A DNA stretch of 38,851 bases from Bacteroidaceae bacterium (GTDB lineage Bacteria; Bacteroidota; Bacteroidia; Bacteroidales; Bacteroidaceae). The notes under the pieces were generated by a model. It was not told where the DNA came from, made no database searches, and saw nothing but the letters and a program-made list of their open reading frames with translations. The stretch lies in contig JAGCFN010000093.1 in assembly GCA_017650085.1 (NCBI GenBank), positions 1 through 38,851 of the forward strand, written 5' to 3'. This document shows positions 26,122 to 33,066 of the stretch, piece after piece. Position 1 is the stretch's first letter. Every line of letters starts with the position of its first letter. The position numbers and the translations under genes are program-made.

Positions 26122-27783
26122 TTATTTGATTGTTCTTTCTTTTGCTTTTCGCAGAGCGAAGTCGTAAGCTTCGTAGTAATATGTGATAAAGTTCTTCCAA
26201 AGTGCTTTCTCGGCGAGTTTGGCTGCATTCATGCGCACCTTGTCGACAGTCTTCTTGTCGAAAGCGGAATATCGGGAAATGGCGGCGCTGAGTTGTTCTG
26301 CCACATCCTGAGCATTGTAATCGTTTCGGGTAATGACTTCCACGCCATCCTCCAGCTTGCTGTCGTGTCCGACACATTTGCTGGCCCACATACCGAAGCC
26401 GCTAAGAGAGGTGGTGATGCAGGGAACATGGAAAGCGATTGCCTCGAGCGGCGTATAGCCCCAAGGTTCGTAGTAAGAGGGATAGGCTGCGAGGTCATCG
26501 CCAATGAGGAGGTCGTAGTAAGGCATCTGGAAAATGCCGTCGTTGCCGTCAAGATAGCAGGGAACGAAGATGACTTTCACACGACTTTGCCCGTCGTTCT
26601 TCATGCCGTGAGAACGCAGGAAATTGAGTACAGGGTCGTTCCAAGGTTCATGAAGGTTATGGGTGATGACGGGATCGGGCAACGGTTCGGAGTATGTGCC
26701 GCCCTGTTTGAGTCGTTCCTGCAGGTCGATTCGAGGGCTTTCCACCCAAGCCGGAACCTGTATGAGCATCAGAACCGGACGTTGCAAGTCGTTGTCGTAG
26801 AGGCTGCGATAGGCTGCCTCGAGGAAGACGTCGATGCCTTTGTTGCGATACTCATAACGGCCACTTGTTGCGACTATGAGTGTGTCATCCGTGAACTCGG
26901 CTCCTGTCAGAGCATTTGCAACCTGCAGAATCTTGGCTCTTGCCTCGCGACGACGTTTCGCAAAGGCTGCCCCGACAGGCACAAAGTCTGCTTCGAAACC
27001 GTTCGGAAGGATGACATCTGGTTGTTTGTCAAGCAGTTCCGCACATTCTCGGCCCGTCACATCGCTAACTGTCGTAAAGCAATCGACGTTGTGAGCAGCT
27101 TGGCGTTCTATGCTATGCTTGGCTTCCATATTGAGTTCGGTAGCCATTTGAGTACCGTTGTACGCCCAAAGATAGTCGTAGAGAGGTTTGTTGTTGCCTG
27201 CAATGCTACGTCCGATACTTGTAGCGTGCGTGGTGAAAATCGTTGCTATCTCAGGCACATGCTTCTTGATGTAGAGTGCTCCAAGGCAAGTCATCCATTC
27301 GTGAGCCTGAAAAACGACCTTCTTCTTGGCACCAAGATAATAATGGAAAAAGCTTTCCACAACAAGGGCTGCAGCTATGCTGAACATGCTTGCTTCGTCG
27401 TAGTCGCCGTAAGCACGGAGGCTGTCCACGCCAAAGTCCTTCCATACAGAGCCGTAGATATCATTCTTGAACTCATAGTAGGGCTGAAAGCTTACGAGAA
27501 CAACACAAGGTTTGCCTGGGATGTTCCAACGGCCTGTGCGAACATGGAGGCCACTTTCCGCAGCCATCTCTACCCAAGGACGCCACATCTCCCCATCCTC
27601 CAGGAAGAGGGGATTCTCTTTCTCCTGCCATACATCAGGACCGATGAACAGGAGCCTGTCTGGAAACTTCTCCTGCAGAGTCTTGGCACGAGTAGAGAGC
27701 ACCGTATAGATGCCGCCCATCTTGTTGCAAACCTCCCAGCTGCTCTCGAAAATGAAGTCTGGTACCAATCTGTTTTCTCTCAT
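26122..27783 (-). CDS. Glycogen synthase, GT3 type (553 aa)
   Basis: UDP-glucose-using (inferred from family) glycogen synthase of the GT3 class known from eukaryotes and Bacteroidetes, not the GlgA/GT5 class. Visible motifs: FESSWEVCNKMGGIYTVLST at the start, FQAHEWMTCLGALYIKK, TIFTTHATSIGRSIAG, and the C-terminal YYEPWGYTPLEA near residue 438 carrying the catalytic Glu. The ATG at 27783 is chosen over a TTG two codons upstream. It is the first gene of a leftward operon (then glgP, MATE, trmO) and has its own promoter at 27813-27844. Confidence 0.92.
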   Translation of the reverse strand: MRENRLVPDFIFESSWEVCNKMGGIYTVLSTRAKTLQEKFPDRLLFIGPDVWQEKENPLFLEDGEMWRPWVEMAAESGLHVRTGRWNIPGKPCVVLVSFQPYYEFKNDIYGSVWKDFGVDSLRAYGDYDEASMFSIAAALVVESFFHYYLGAKKKVVFQAHEWMTCLGALYIKKHVPEIATIFTTHATSIGRSIAGNNKPLYDYLWAYNGTQMATELNMEAKHSIERQAAHNVDCFTTVSDVTGRECAELLDKQPDVILPNGFEADFVPVGAAFAKRRREARAKILQVANALTGAEFTDDTLIVATSGRYEYRNKGIDVFLEAAYRSLYDNDLQRPVLMLIQVPAWVESPRIDLQERLKQGGTYSEPLPDPVITHNLHEPWNDPVLNFLRSHGMKNDGQSRVKVIFVPCYLDGNDGIFQMPYYDLLIGDDLAAYPSYYEPWGYTPLEAIAFHVPCITTSLSGFGMWASKCVGHDSKLEDGVEVITRNDYNAQDVAEQLSAAISRYSAFDKKTVDKVRMNAAKLAEKALWKNFITYYYEAYDFALRKAKERTIK

Positions 27784-27812
27784 TAACAACTAATCTTTCC
27801 TTATTTCGCGCG

Positions 27813-27844
27813 CAAAGGTACAACAATTTATGTTAAAAAAGAAA
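27813..27844 (-). promoter_or_regulatory. Promoter of the glycogen operon
   Basis: Minus-strand TACCTTTG (complement of 27813-27820) is a perfect -7 element. TTTC (complement of 27841-27844) lies 20 bp upstream and is one base off the -33 TTTG. Confidence 0.6.
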
Positions 27845-27877
27845 CGTTTTGTGCTTTTTATATATAAATGTATAGGG

Positions 27878-27914
27878 TTTGCGTTACAACATAATACTTT
27901 TTTCACTATCTTTG
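27878..27914 (+). promoter_or_regulatory. Probable promoter of the cytochrome-oxidoreductase operon
   Basis: TATCTTTG at 27907-27914 is a good -7 element. The nearest TTTG (27878-27881) is 25 bp upstream, longer than the usual 19-21 bp, so strength is uncertain. Confidence 0.5.
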
Positions 27915-27933
27915 TAGGAGTTAAGAACTCCTA
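27915..27933 (+). promoter_or_regulatory. Perfect 8-bp inverted repeat at the expected transcription start
   Basis: TAGGAGTT-AAG-AACTCCTA directly follows the -7 element. It could be an operator for a dimeric repressor, or a 5'-end hairpin stabilising the mRNA. Confidence 0.5.
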
Positions 27934-27955
27934 AAGGGTAAATACGAAAGTTCAC

Positions 27956-28369
27956 ATGAGAAGATGGACAACTACTGCTGTGATGTTTGCAATCTTCACT
28001 GCAGTTAATGGCGGACAACCCTGGAAGCTTCAGTTGCATTGTCCGGAAGAGAAAATCGACTTGCATCTCGATCTCTACGAAGAGAGCATCGAAGTGCCCG
28101 GAATGGAGACTTTCGGACCGATGAACGGCTACATGGATGGCAACATCTATGGCGTCTGGTATGTGGTGGGGTTCGACATCAAGGACGACAAGAATGCCAG
28201 CATCACCATCGCCAACGATCTTGGGAGTGAGGATCAGAAGCTGACATTAACACAAAACTCCGACTCCACCTATCAACTGAAATTCCTCGGATACAATGCC
28301 GTGAAACGGGCTCAGGGAAAGAAGTTGGTGAAGATTCCGTCGGAAATGAAAATGACAATTAAGAAATGA
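27956..28369 (+). CDS. Small secreted protein of unknown function (137 aa)
   Basis: A short basic start and hydrophobic stretch (MRRWTTTAVMFAIFTAVNGG) suggest a signal peptide without a lipobox. The rest is a single small beta-rich domain with GVWYVVGFDIKDDKNASITI and KLTLTQNSDSTYQLKF. I do not recognise the family. It overlaps the cytochrome gene by 4 bp (ATGA), so it is translationally coupled to it. It is probably an envelope component of the same system, perhaps a binding or accessory subunit; this is inference from position only. Confidence 0.7.
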   Translation: MRRWTTTAVMFAIFTAVNGGQPWKLQLHCPEEKIDLHLDLYEESIEVPGMETFGPMNGYMDGNIYGVWYVVGFDIKDDKNASITIANDLGSEDQKLTLTQNSDSTYQLKFLGYNAVKRAQGKKLVKIPSEMKMTIKK

Positions 28370-28833
28370 CAACTCGCAAGAAATACATTCTCACAGCTTT
28401 AGGTGGTGTCCTGTTCGGCATCGTGCTCGTTCTGGCCGCCTTCTACACAAGCTCTGCCACATCGACAAACGAGTCGTGCGCGGCTTGTCATGTTCATCCC
28501 GAAGCTGAAACAAGCTGGAAGCAAAGCAAGCACTACATGAACAAAAGCGGTGTGCAGACAGATTGCGCAGATTGCCACCTTCCCCCAAAAGGAACGGCTT
28601 CCCATTATTGGGAAAAGGTTAAGTTTGGCTTGCACGACATTTGGATGTATCTCACTCACGACAAAGAAGACTTCGACTTCGAGTCGAAACGGACAGAAGA
28701 ATATGCTCCGAACATCGTCTTCAACAGTTCTTGCAAGAAATGTCACACTAATCTGTTTCCGGAAGACATCACCGACGACGGTGTCGCAGCACATCTCTAT
28801 TACGAAGAGAACGAGGAGAAACTGGGACTGTAA
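28366..28833 (+). CDS. NapC/NrfH-like multiheme cytochrome c, interrupted before its fourth heme motif (155 aa)
   Basis: One N-terminal membrane helix (residues 7-27) is followed by CxxCH heme sites at 38-42 (CAACH), 67-71 (CADCH) and 123-127 (CKKCH). NapC/NrfH proteins sit in the inner membrane, oxidise quinol and pass electrons to periplasmic partners; they normally have four hemes. The frame ends at TAA (28831-28833), but the very next codons read CVSCH, a fourth heme site. The frame then runs on without another stop into the SUMF1-type domain that starts near 28990. So the intact ancestor was very likely one membrane-anchored cytochrome-SUMF1 fusion of about 502 residues. Whether this is a nonsense mutation, readthrough or a sequence error cannot be decided here. 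Confidence 0.8.
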   Translation: MTTRKKYILTALGGVLFGIVLVLAAFYTSSATSTNESCAACHVHPEAETSWKQSKHYMNKSGVQTDCADCHLPPKGTASHYWEKVKFGLHDIWMYLTHDKEDFDFESKRTEEYAPNIVFNSSCKKCHTNLFPEDITDDGVAAHLYYEENEEKLGL

Positions 28834-28890
28834 TGTGTCTCGTGCCACCTCGACGCAGGCCATTTCATAGCCGGATACAAGCATGAAAAG

Positions 28891-29874
28891 ATGACAACGG
28901 CTCCCATCGACACGACAGGACCGGTTTATACGGAACCCGCATCAGTAACGGGTTTCACGAACTTCATCGAGACCATACCAGGCACTCGAGCCTCCATCAG
29001 CATGATTGCCGTTCCTGGAGGTAAGTTTATGATGGGCAGCAACAAGGGTGACAAGTTCAGCAGGCCCGATGAATACCCTGCTCACGAAGTTACCATCTCG
29101 CCCTTCTTCATGGGAGAAATGGAAGTAACGTGGAACCAATACTGGGCTTTCTATGTCGAAACAATGTCAGAAGGACGCACCAAGCCCGAGGTCATCTATG
29201 CCAACAACAGCCGTCCAGACGTGGATGCCGTGTCTGGTCCCACCCCACCCTTTGGAATGCCCGATCAAGGCTGGGGCATGGGGAATCGTCCCGCCATCAC
29301 TATGACGCACTATGCAGCTGAAACCTTCTGTCAATGGTTGAGCCTTAAGACTGGCCGACACTATCGCTTGCCGACCGAAGCAGAATGGGAATATGCAGCT
29401 AGAGGCGGTACAGAAACGCCCTATTTCTTCGAAGGCAAACCTTCTTCCTTCTCGAGTCAGGGACTCTGGAACAGCATCTTCGGAACAGACACAACAACCA
29501 TCAATCGCTACGCCATATATGCCCTCAACAGCAAGAACCGCACCCAGGAACCTTCCAGAGTGGCGGCTAATCCGTTCGGCCTTCGCAACATGTTGGGCAA
29601 CGTGATGGAGTACTGTCAGGACTGGTATGCCGAGGACGCCTACGAAAAGGGAAGCGCGAACACAGTCAACCCGAAAGGGCCTGCGACAGGCACAGACTAT
29701 GTGGTTCGCGGAGGCTGCTACAACGATGATGCAAGCGAGTTGCGCTGTGCAGCTCGACGTCACAGCGACTACGAAGCATGGCTCAAGACCGATCCGCAAA
29801 ACCCGAAAAGCATTTGGTGGTTGAGCGACATGAAAGGCATCGGCTTCCGTGTCGTTTGCGATGCAGAGAACTAG
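28891..29874 (+). CDS. SUMF1/FGE-type (formylglycine-generating enzyme family) domain protein, probably the C-terminal half of a fusion (327 aa)
   Basis: Residues 35-325 are an FGE-sulfatase domain: IAVPGGKFMMGSN, HEVTISPFFMGEMEVTWNQY, RLPTEAEWEYAARGG, LGNVMEYCQDWY, VVRGGCYNDD and GFRVVCD. As annotated it begins at ATG 28891 and has no signal peptide or anchor, unlike most family members. The same frame is open back to the TAA at 28831-28833 and contains a heme motif before the ATG, so it is probably the detached half of a cytochrome fusion. The Ser of the usual RGGSW is Cys, pairing at a distance with the Cys of LRCAARR. True FGE copper-cysteine residues are not evident, so sulfatase activation is not claimed. 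It ends 38 bp before the oxidoreductase gene. Confidence 0.8.
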   Translation: MTTAPIDTTGPVYTEPASVTGFTNFIETIPGTRASISMIAVPGGKFMMGSNKGDKFSRPDEYPAHEVTISPFFMGEMEVTWNQYWAFYVETMSEGRTKPEVIYANNSRPDVDAVSGPTPPFGMPDQGWGMGNRPAITMTHYAAETFCQWLSLKTGRHYRLPTEAEWEYAARGGTETPYFFEGKPSSFSSQGLWNSIFGTDTTTINRYAIYALNSKNRTQEPSRVAANPFGLRNMLGNVMEYCQDWYAEDAYEKGSANTVNPKGPATGTDYVVRGGCYNDDASELRCAARRHSDYEAWLKTDPQNPKSIWWLSDMKGIGFRVVCDAEN

Positions 29875-29912
29875 AAAACTTACAGACCAACATATTAACA
29901 AACTAATTCATT

Positions 29913-31256
29913 ATGAAACAAGAAGGTATGAGCAGACGCCACTTCCTGACCGGCGCTGCTGCAGTCGGAGCCGCTGCTGTTGCTGCTCCTGCATTGCTTG
30001 CCAGTTGTTCTGGCAAAGACAAACTCACGCCTCTCAAGAAGGAAGGCGAATTCTATGTACCAGAACTTCCCGACAAAGCCATCGAAGGCAAGGAACTGAA
30101 GGTAGGTCTCATCGGTTGTGGCGGTCGCGGAAGTGGTGCCATCATCAACTTGCTTGATGCTGCCGACGGCATCAAGGTTGTGGCTCTTGGCGATGTCTTC
30201 GAGGACCGTCTGAATGATGTTCGCAATCGCCTTATCAACGAACGCCAGCAAGAAGTGCCTCAAGAGAATTGCTTCGTTGGCTTCGATGCTTACAAGAAGG
30301 TGATTGACTCGGGTGTAGATATGGTTATACTCACCACGCCTCCCGTCTTCCGTCCCGAGATGTTCAAGTATGCCACGGAAAAGGGCGTTCACTCTTTCCT
30401 CGAGAAACCTATCGCAGTTGATGCCAAGGGTTACCGTTCCGTTATGGCAACCGCCAAGCAGGCTCAGGCAAAGGGTTTGAGCGTTGTGGTTGGCACTCAG
30501 CGTCACCACGAACGCCGCTATGTTGAAGCTAACAAGCAGATTCAGGCTGGCATGATTGGCGAGATTACTGGCGGCAATGTTTATTGGAATCAGGGAATGC
30601 TGTGGTACCGTCAGCGCGAGGCTGGATGGACAGATATGGAGTGGAACATCCGCGACTGGGTGAACTGGAAGTGGCTCTCCGGCGACCATATCATCGAGCA
30701 ACACGTTCACAACATCGACGTCTTCCTTTGGATGAGTGGTTTGAAACCCGTTTCCGCAACAGGTTTCGGTTCTCGTCAGCGTCGCGTCACAGGCGATCAG
30801 TACGACTTCTTCAGCACAGACTTCACAATGGAGAACGGCATCCACATGCACTCGATGTGCCGCCAGATTGACGGTTGCAGCAGCAAGGTGAGCGAGTTCA
30901 TCCAAGGCAGCAAAGGCAGCTGGAACAGCGAAACGAACGAAATTAAAGACCTCGAAGGCAATGTCATCTGGAAGTACGACGAGGAGAAAGCAAAGCAAGA
31001 GTTCCAACAACACGATCCCTATACATTGGAGCACATTGATTGGGTGAACCACATCCGCAAGGGAACTGCCCATGAAGAAGCAACAGACAACGCCATCTCA
31101 TGCATGGCTGGCATCATGGGGCGCGAAGCTGCCTACACAGGTCAAACCGTCACTTGGGACGAGATGACACAGTCTCAGCAGGACTTCCTACCTGAGAAGC
31201 TCGAACTTGGTCCGCTCGACTTGGCTTCGATGACTGTGCCCGTGCCTGGACAATAA
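29913..31256 (+). CDS. Tat-exported Gfo/Idh/MocA family oxidoreductase, lipoprotein (447 aa)
   Basis: NAD(P)-dependent sugar or cyclitol dehydrogenase family. The N terminus has a twin-arginine motif (SRRHFL, 7-12), a hydrophobic segment and a lipobox (LLASC, Cys 32). The folded, cofactor-loaded protein should therefore be exported and anchored in the envelope. The nucleotide-binding loop is GLIGCGGRGSG (65-75), and the catalytic-lysine motif FLEKPIAVD lies around residue 165. The EKP motif argues against the GH109 hydrolases that share this fold. Its neighbours, a quinol-linked cytochrome upstream and a TIM-barrel protein downstream, suggest envelope sugar oxidation; the substrate is unknown. 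Confidence 0.88.
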   Translation: MKQEGMSRRHFLTGAAAVGAAAVAAPALLASCSGKDKLTPLKKEGEFYVPELPDKAIEGKELKVGLIGCGGRGSGAIINLLDAADGIKVVALGDVFEDRLNDVRNRLINERQQEVPQENCFVGFDAYKKVIDSGVDMVILTTPPVFRPEMFKYATEKGVHSFLEKPIAVDAKGYRSVMATAKQAQAKGLSVVVGTQRHHERRYVEANKQIQAGMIGEITGGNVYWNQGMLWYRQREAGWTDMEWNIRDWVNWKWLSGDHIIEQHVHNIDVFLWMSGLKPVSATGFGSRQRRVTGDQYDFFSTDFTMENGIHMHSMCRQIDGCSSKVSEFIQGSKGSWNSETNEIKDLEGNVIWKYDEEKAKQEFQQHDPYTLEHIDWVNHIRKGTAHEEATDNAISCMAGIMGREAAYTGQTVTWDEMTQSQQDFLPEKLELGPLDLASMTVPVPGQ

Positions 31257-31268
31257 ATACCTTACACT

Positions 31269-32177
31269 ATGAAACGACGCAATTTCCTTTTAACATCAAT
31301 GGCAGGTGCAGCAACTGCTGCACTGGCTCCCTCAACGGTTCTGGCTTCCTGCACTCCTAAGAAGGACGGGAAGAAAGCCAATACTACCCCACTCAATCTG
31401 TGTTTCCAGGAAGGCATCGCCCTTGGCGCGACCCTTCAGGAGAAGCTCGACTACTGCGAAAGTCTGGGCGTAACAGGTTTCGAAGTAGGCGGAAGGGGCT
31501 TAGCCGGTCGTGTGGACGAGATAAACAATGCCCTCAAGGGCCGTAACGTTCGGATGGCTGCAATATGTGCAGGTTTCGACGGTTTTATTCTTGCCGAGGA
31601 CGGACAGAAAGACGAGTTCGACCGCACAATGCGTGAAATTATCGAGGCTGCAGGCAAGATCAACTCTTGTGGCGTCATTATGGTGCCAGCCTTCAACGGA
31701 CAGAAACCTTGCCGCCCCCACACAATGGATACGAGAAACTACCTTTGCGAACAGCTTCACGAACTTGGCGAGTTCGCAGTTCAATGCGGAACAACCGTCA
31801 TCTTGGAGCCCTTGAACAGAGGCGAATGCTTCTACATGCGCTTGGTTGCCGATGCTGCGGCTATTGCTCGTGATGCTGACAGTAAGGGCGTGAAGTGCAT
31901 GGGCGACTTCTGGCACATGCAAGAAGAAACTTCCGACTATGCAGCATTCATGGCTGCAGGAACAGAATACCTGCAACACGTCCATATTGCAAGTCGTGGT
32001 CGACGCAAGACTCCAGGCGAAGACGGCGAGAAGGACAACTATCGCGACGGTTTCCGTGCACTGAAGGAGCTGGGGTATCCTGGTTTTGTCAGCTTCGAGT
32101 GTGGTTGCGAAGGCGATCCGAAGATTGTTCTCCCTGCAGCTGTAGAACTACTTCGCAAACAGTGGGAAGAAGCATAA
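31269..32177 (+). CDS. Tat-exported IolE-like sugar isomerase/epimerase TIM-barrel lipoprotein (302 aa)
   Basis: AP-endonuclease family 2 / xylose isomerase-like barrel. It has a twin-arginine motif (KRRNFL, 2-7), a hydrophobic stretch and a lipobox (LASC, Cys 28), so it is probably a Tat lipoprotein like its upstream neighbour. Likely metal and catalytic residues are E180 (ILEPLNR), D213 and H216 (GDFWHM), H239 (HVHIA) and E277 (SFECG). Families of this fold act as isomerases, epimerases or, in recent work on 3-keto sugars, lyases. It begins 12 bp after the oxidoreductase stop and is the last gene of the operon, followed by palindromes and a terminator. Confidence 0.85.
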   Translation: MKRRNFLLTSMAGAATAALAPSTVLASCTPKKDGKKANTTPLNLCFQEGIALGATLQEKLDYCESLGVTGFEVGGRGLAGRVDEINNALKGRNVRMAAICAGFDGFILAEDGQKDEFDRTMREIIEAAGKINSCGVIMVPAFNGQKPCRPHTMDTRNYLCEQLHELGEFAVQCGTTVILEPLNRGECFYMRLVADAAAIARDADSKGVKCMGDFWHMQEETSDYAAFMAAGTEYLQHVHIASRGRRKTPGEDGEKDNYRDGFRALKELGYPGFVSFECGCEGDPKIVLPAAVELLRKQWEEA

Positions 32178-32216
32178 AGGCAAGCCTTAGCTGAAAGATG
32201 GCTAAGGTCGTTGCCA

Positions 32217-32302
32217 AATGACACACGTGATGTTGCCCAACGTCACGTGTGTTGTTTGTAAACGTATAACGTTACGATTGCAATCATAACGTTATACGTT
32301 TC
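32217..32302. repeat. 22-bp-family element E with two large palindromes
   Basis: It consists of a 32-bp inverted repeat (15-bp arms 32221-32235 and 32238-32252, one mismatch) followed by a 42-bp near-perfect palindrome (32260-32301, one mismatch in 21 pairs). The second contains ACGATTGCAATCAT, shared with array B at 16096, and the core steps fit a 22-nt period. It lies between convergent genes. Confidence 0.75.
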
Positions 32303-32328
32303 CCTTCATTACCTTATAGGTCACAAAA

Positions 32329-32353
32329 AAGCCTCCGAGAAAGTCGGAGGCTT
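32329..32353. terminator. Bidirectional Rho-independent terminator
   Basis: Stem AAGCCTCCGA / TCGGAGGCTT with a 5-nt loop. On the minus strand it is followed by six T, ending the leftward secreted-protein operon; on the plus strand by ATTGTTTT, ending the oxidoreductase operon. Confidence 0.88.
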
Positions 32354-32376
32354 ATTGTTTTGAATTGCTTTGTCAA

Positions 32377-33015
32377 TTACTTAACAGCAACCTTCTTACC
32401 GTTCTGGATGAATACGCCCTGCTGAGCCTTGCTTACGCGCTGGCCAGAGAGGTTGTAAACGGGAGCCTTGCTGTCAGCAGCGTTGATGCTGTTGATGCCA
32501 GTACCACCAACCTCGATCTCTGTGCTGAAATCATCCTGATAGCTTGCAACACTAGCTGCATCAGAGAAGTTCACCTTTGTGATTGCAACGGGATAGTTGC
32601 CCTTTGCAGTGCCTTCGGGAACAGCAACACCAATCTTGAACATTACATCGGTAGATGTCTTGAAAGCATCCTTGTTGCTGGCAGCAGAGAACTGATATGT
32701 GTTGTTATTACCAGCTTTCTCTTCAGTAACCTTAATCATGCGAGTGTCATGACCTTTCTTTGCAGCGGGATATTCAATATCGTCTACGTAGTCCTCTTCA
32801 TCCTCATCGTAAACCTGAGCAATAGAGAAACCATCGGGAAGTGTAACCCAGCAAGCAGCTGCTGTGATCACGCCAGCCTCAGCTTCTGTGAACTTAATCT
32901 CAAGATAAGCGGTTTGACCTGCTTCTGCGATAACTTTGTCAGCAGAAAGAGTCATTTGTGCCATTGCTGCAACGCTGCACAGCAAAGCAACCATTGTCAT
33001 GTAAATCTTTTTCAT
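32377..33015 (-). CDS. Secreted cohesin-like beta-sandwich protein with T9SS-type tail (212 aa)
   Basis: The signal peptide is MKKIYMTMVALLCSVAAMAQ. Residues 22-168 look like a single cohesin-like or related Ig-type sandwich: a start of the form LSADKVIAEAGQTAYLEI, then LPDGFSIAQV, and an ending that leads into KVNFSDA. The tail VYNLSGQRVSKAQQGVFI..GKKVAVK is a sorting tail. The gene lies 51 bp after the dockerin-containing gene, in the same direction, and ends at a strong terminator. Codon use is narrow (AAG, GGT/GGC, GCT, GTT), as in highly expressed genes. It has no recognised enzyme motif. Confidence 0.7.
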   Translation of the reverse strand: MKKIYMTMVALLCSVAAMAQMTLSADKVIAEAGQTAYLEIKFTEAEAGVITAAACWVTLPDGFSIAQVYDEDEEDYVDDIEYPAAKKGHDTRMIKVTEEKAGNNNTYQFSAASNKDAFKTSTDVMFKIGVAVPEGTAKGNYPVAITKVNFSDAASVASYQDDFSTEIEVGGTGINSINAADSKAPVYNLSGQRVSKAQQGVFIQNGKKVAVK

Positions 33016-33066
33016 TGTTGCTTGAATTTATTAATTGGTTTATACTTTGTTATTTCCTTATTAGTT

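Noticed and set aside
23533..27786. Long plus-strand frames opposite the glycogen synthase and phosphorylase genes
   Set aside because: Same cause; the minus-strand genes carry unmistakable family motifs.
28831..28833. Recoding of the stop as selenocysteine or pyrrolysine
   Set aside because: The codon is TAA, which is not used for either (TGA and TAG), and no SECIS-like context was sought or seen.
28832..28884. Small overlapping frame starting at the ATG in TAATG
   Set aside because: It encodes a 17-residue basic peptide with no features; the heme motif in the original frame is the better explanation.
29913..31256. GH109-type glycosidase
   Set aside because: The protein keeps the EKP catalytic-lysine motif of Gfo/Idh dehydrogenases, so a dehydrogenase is the better call.
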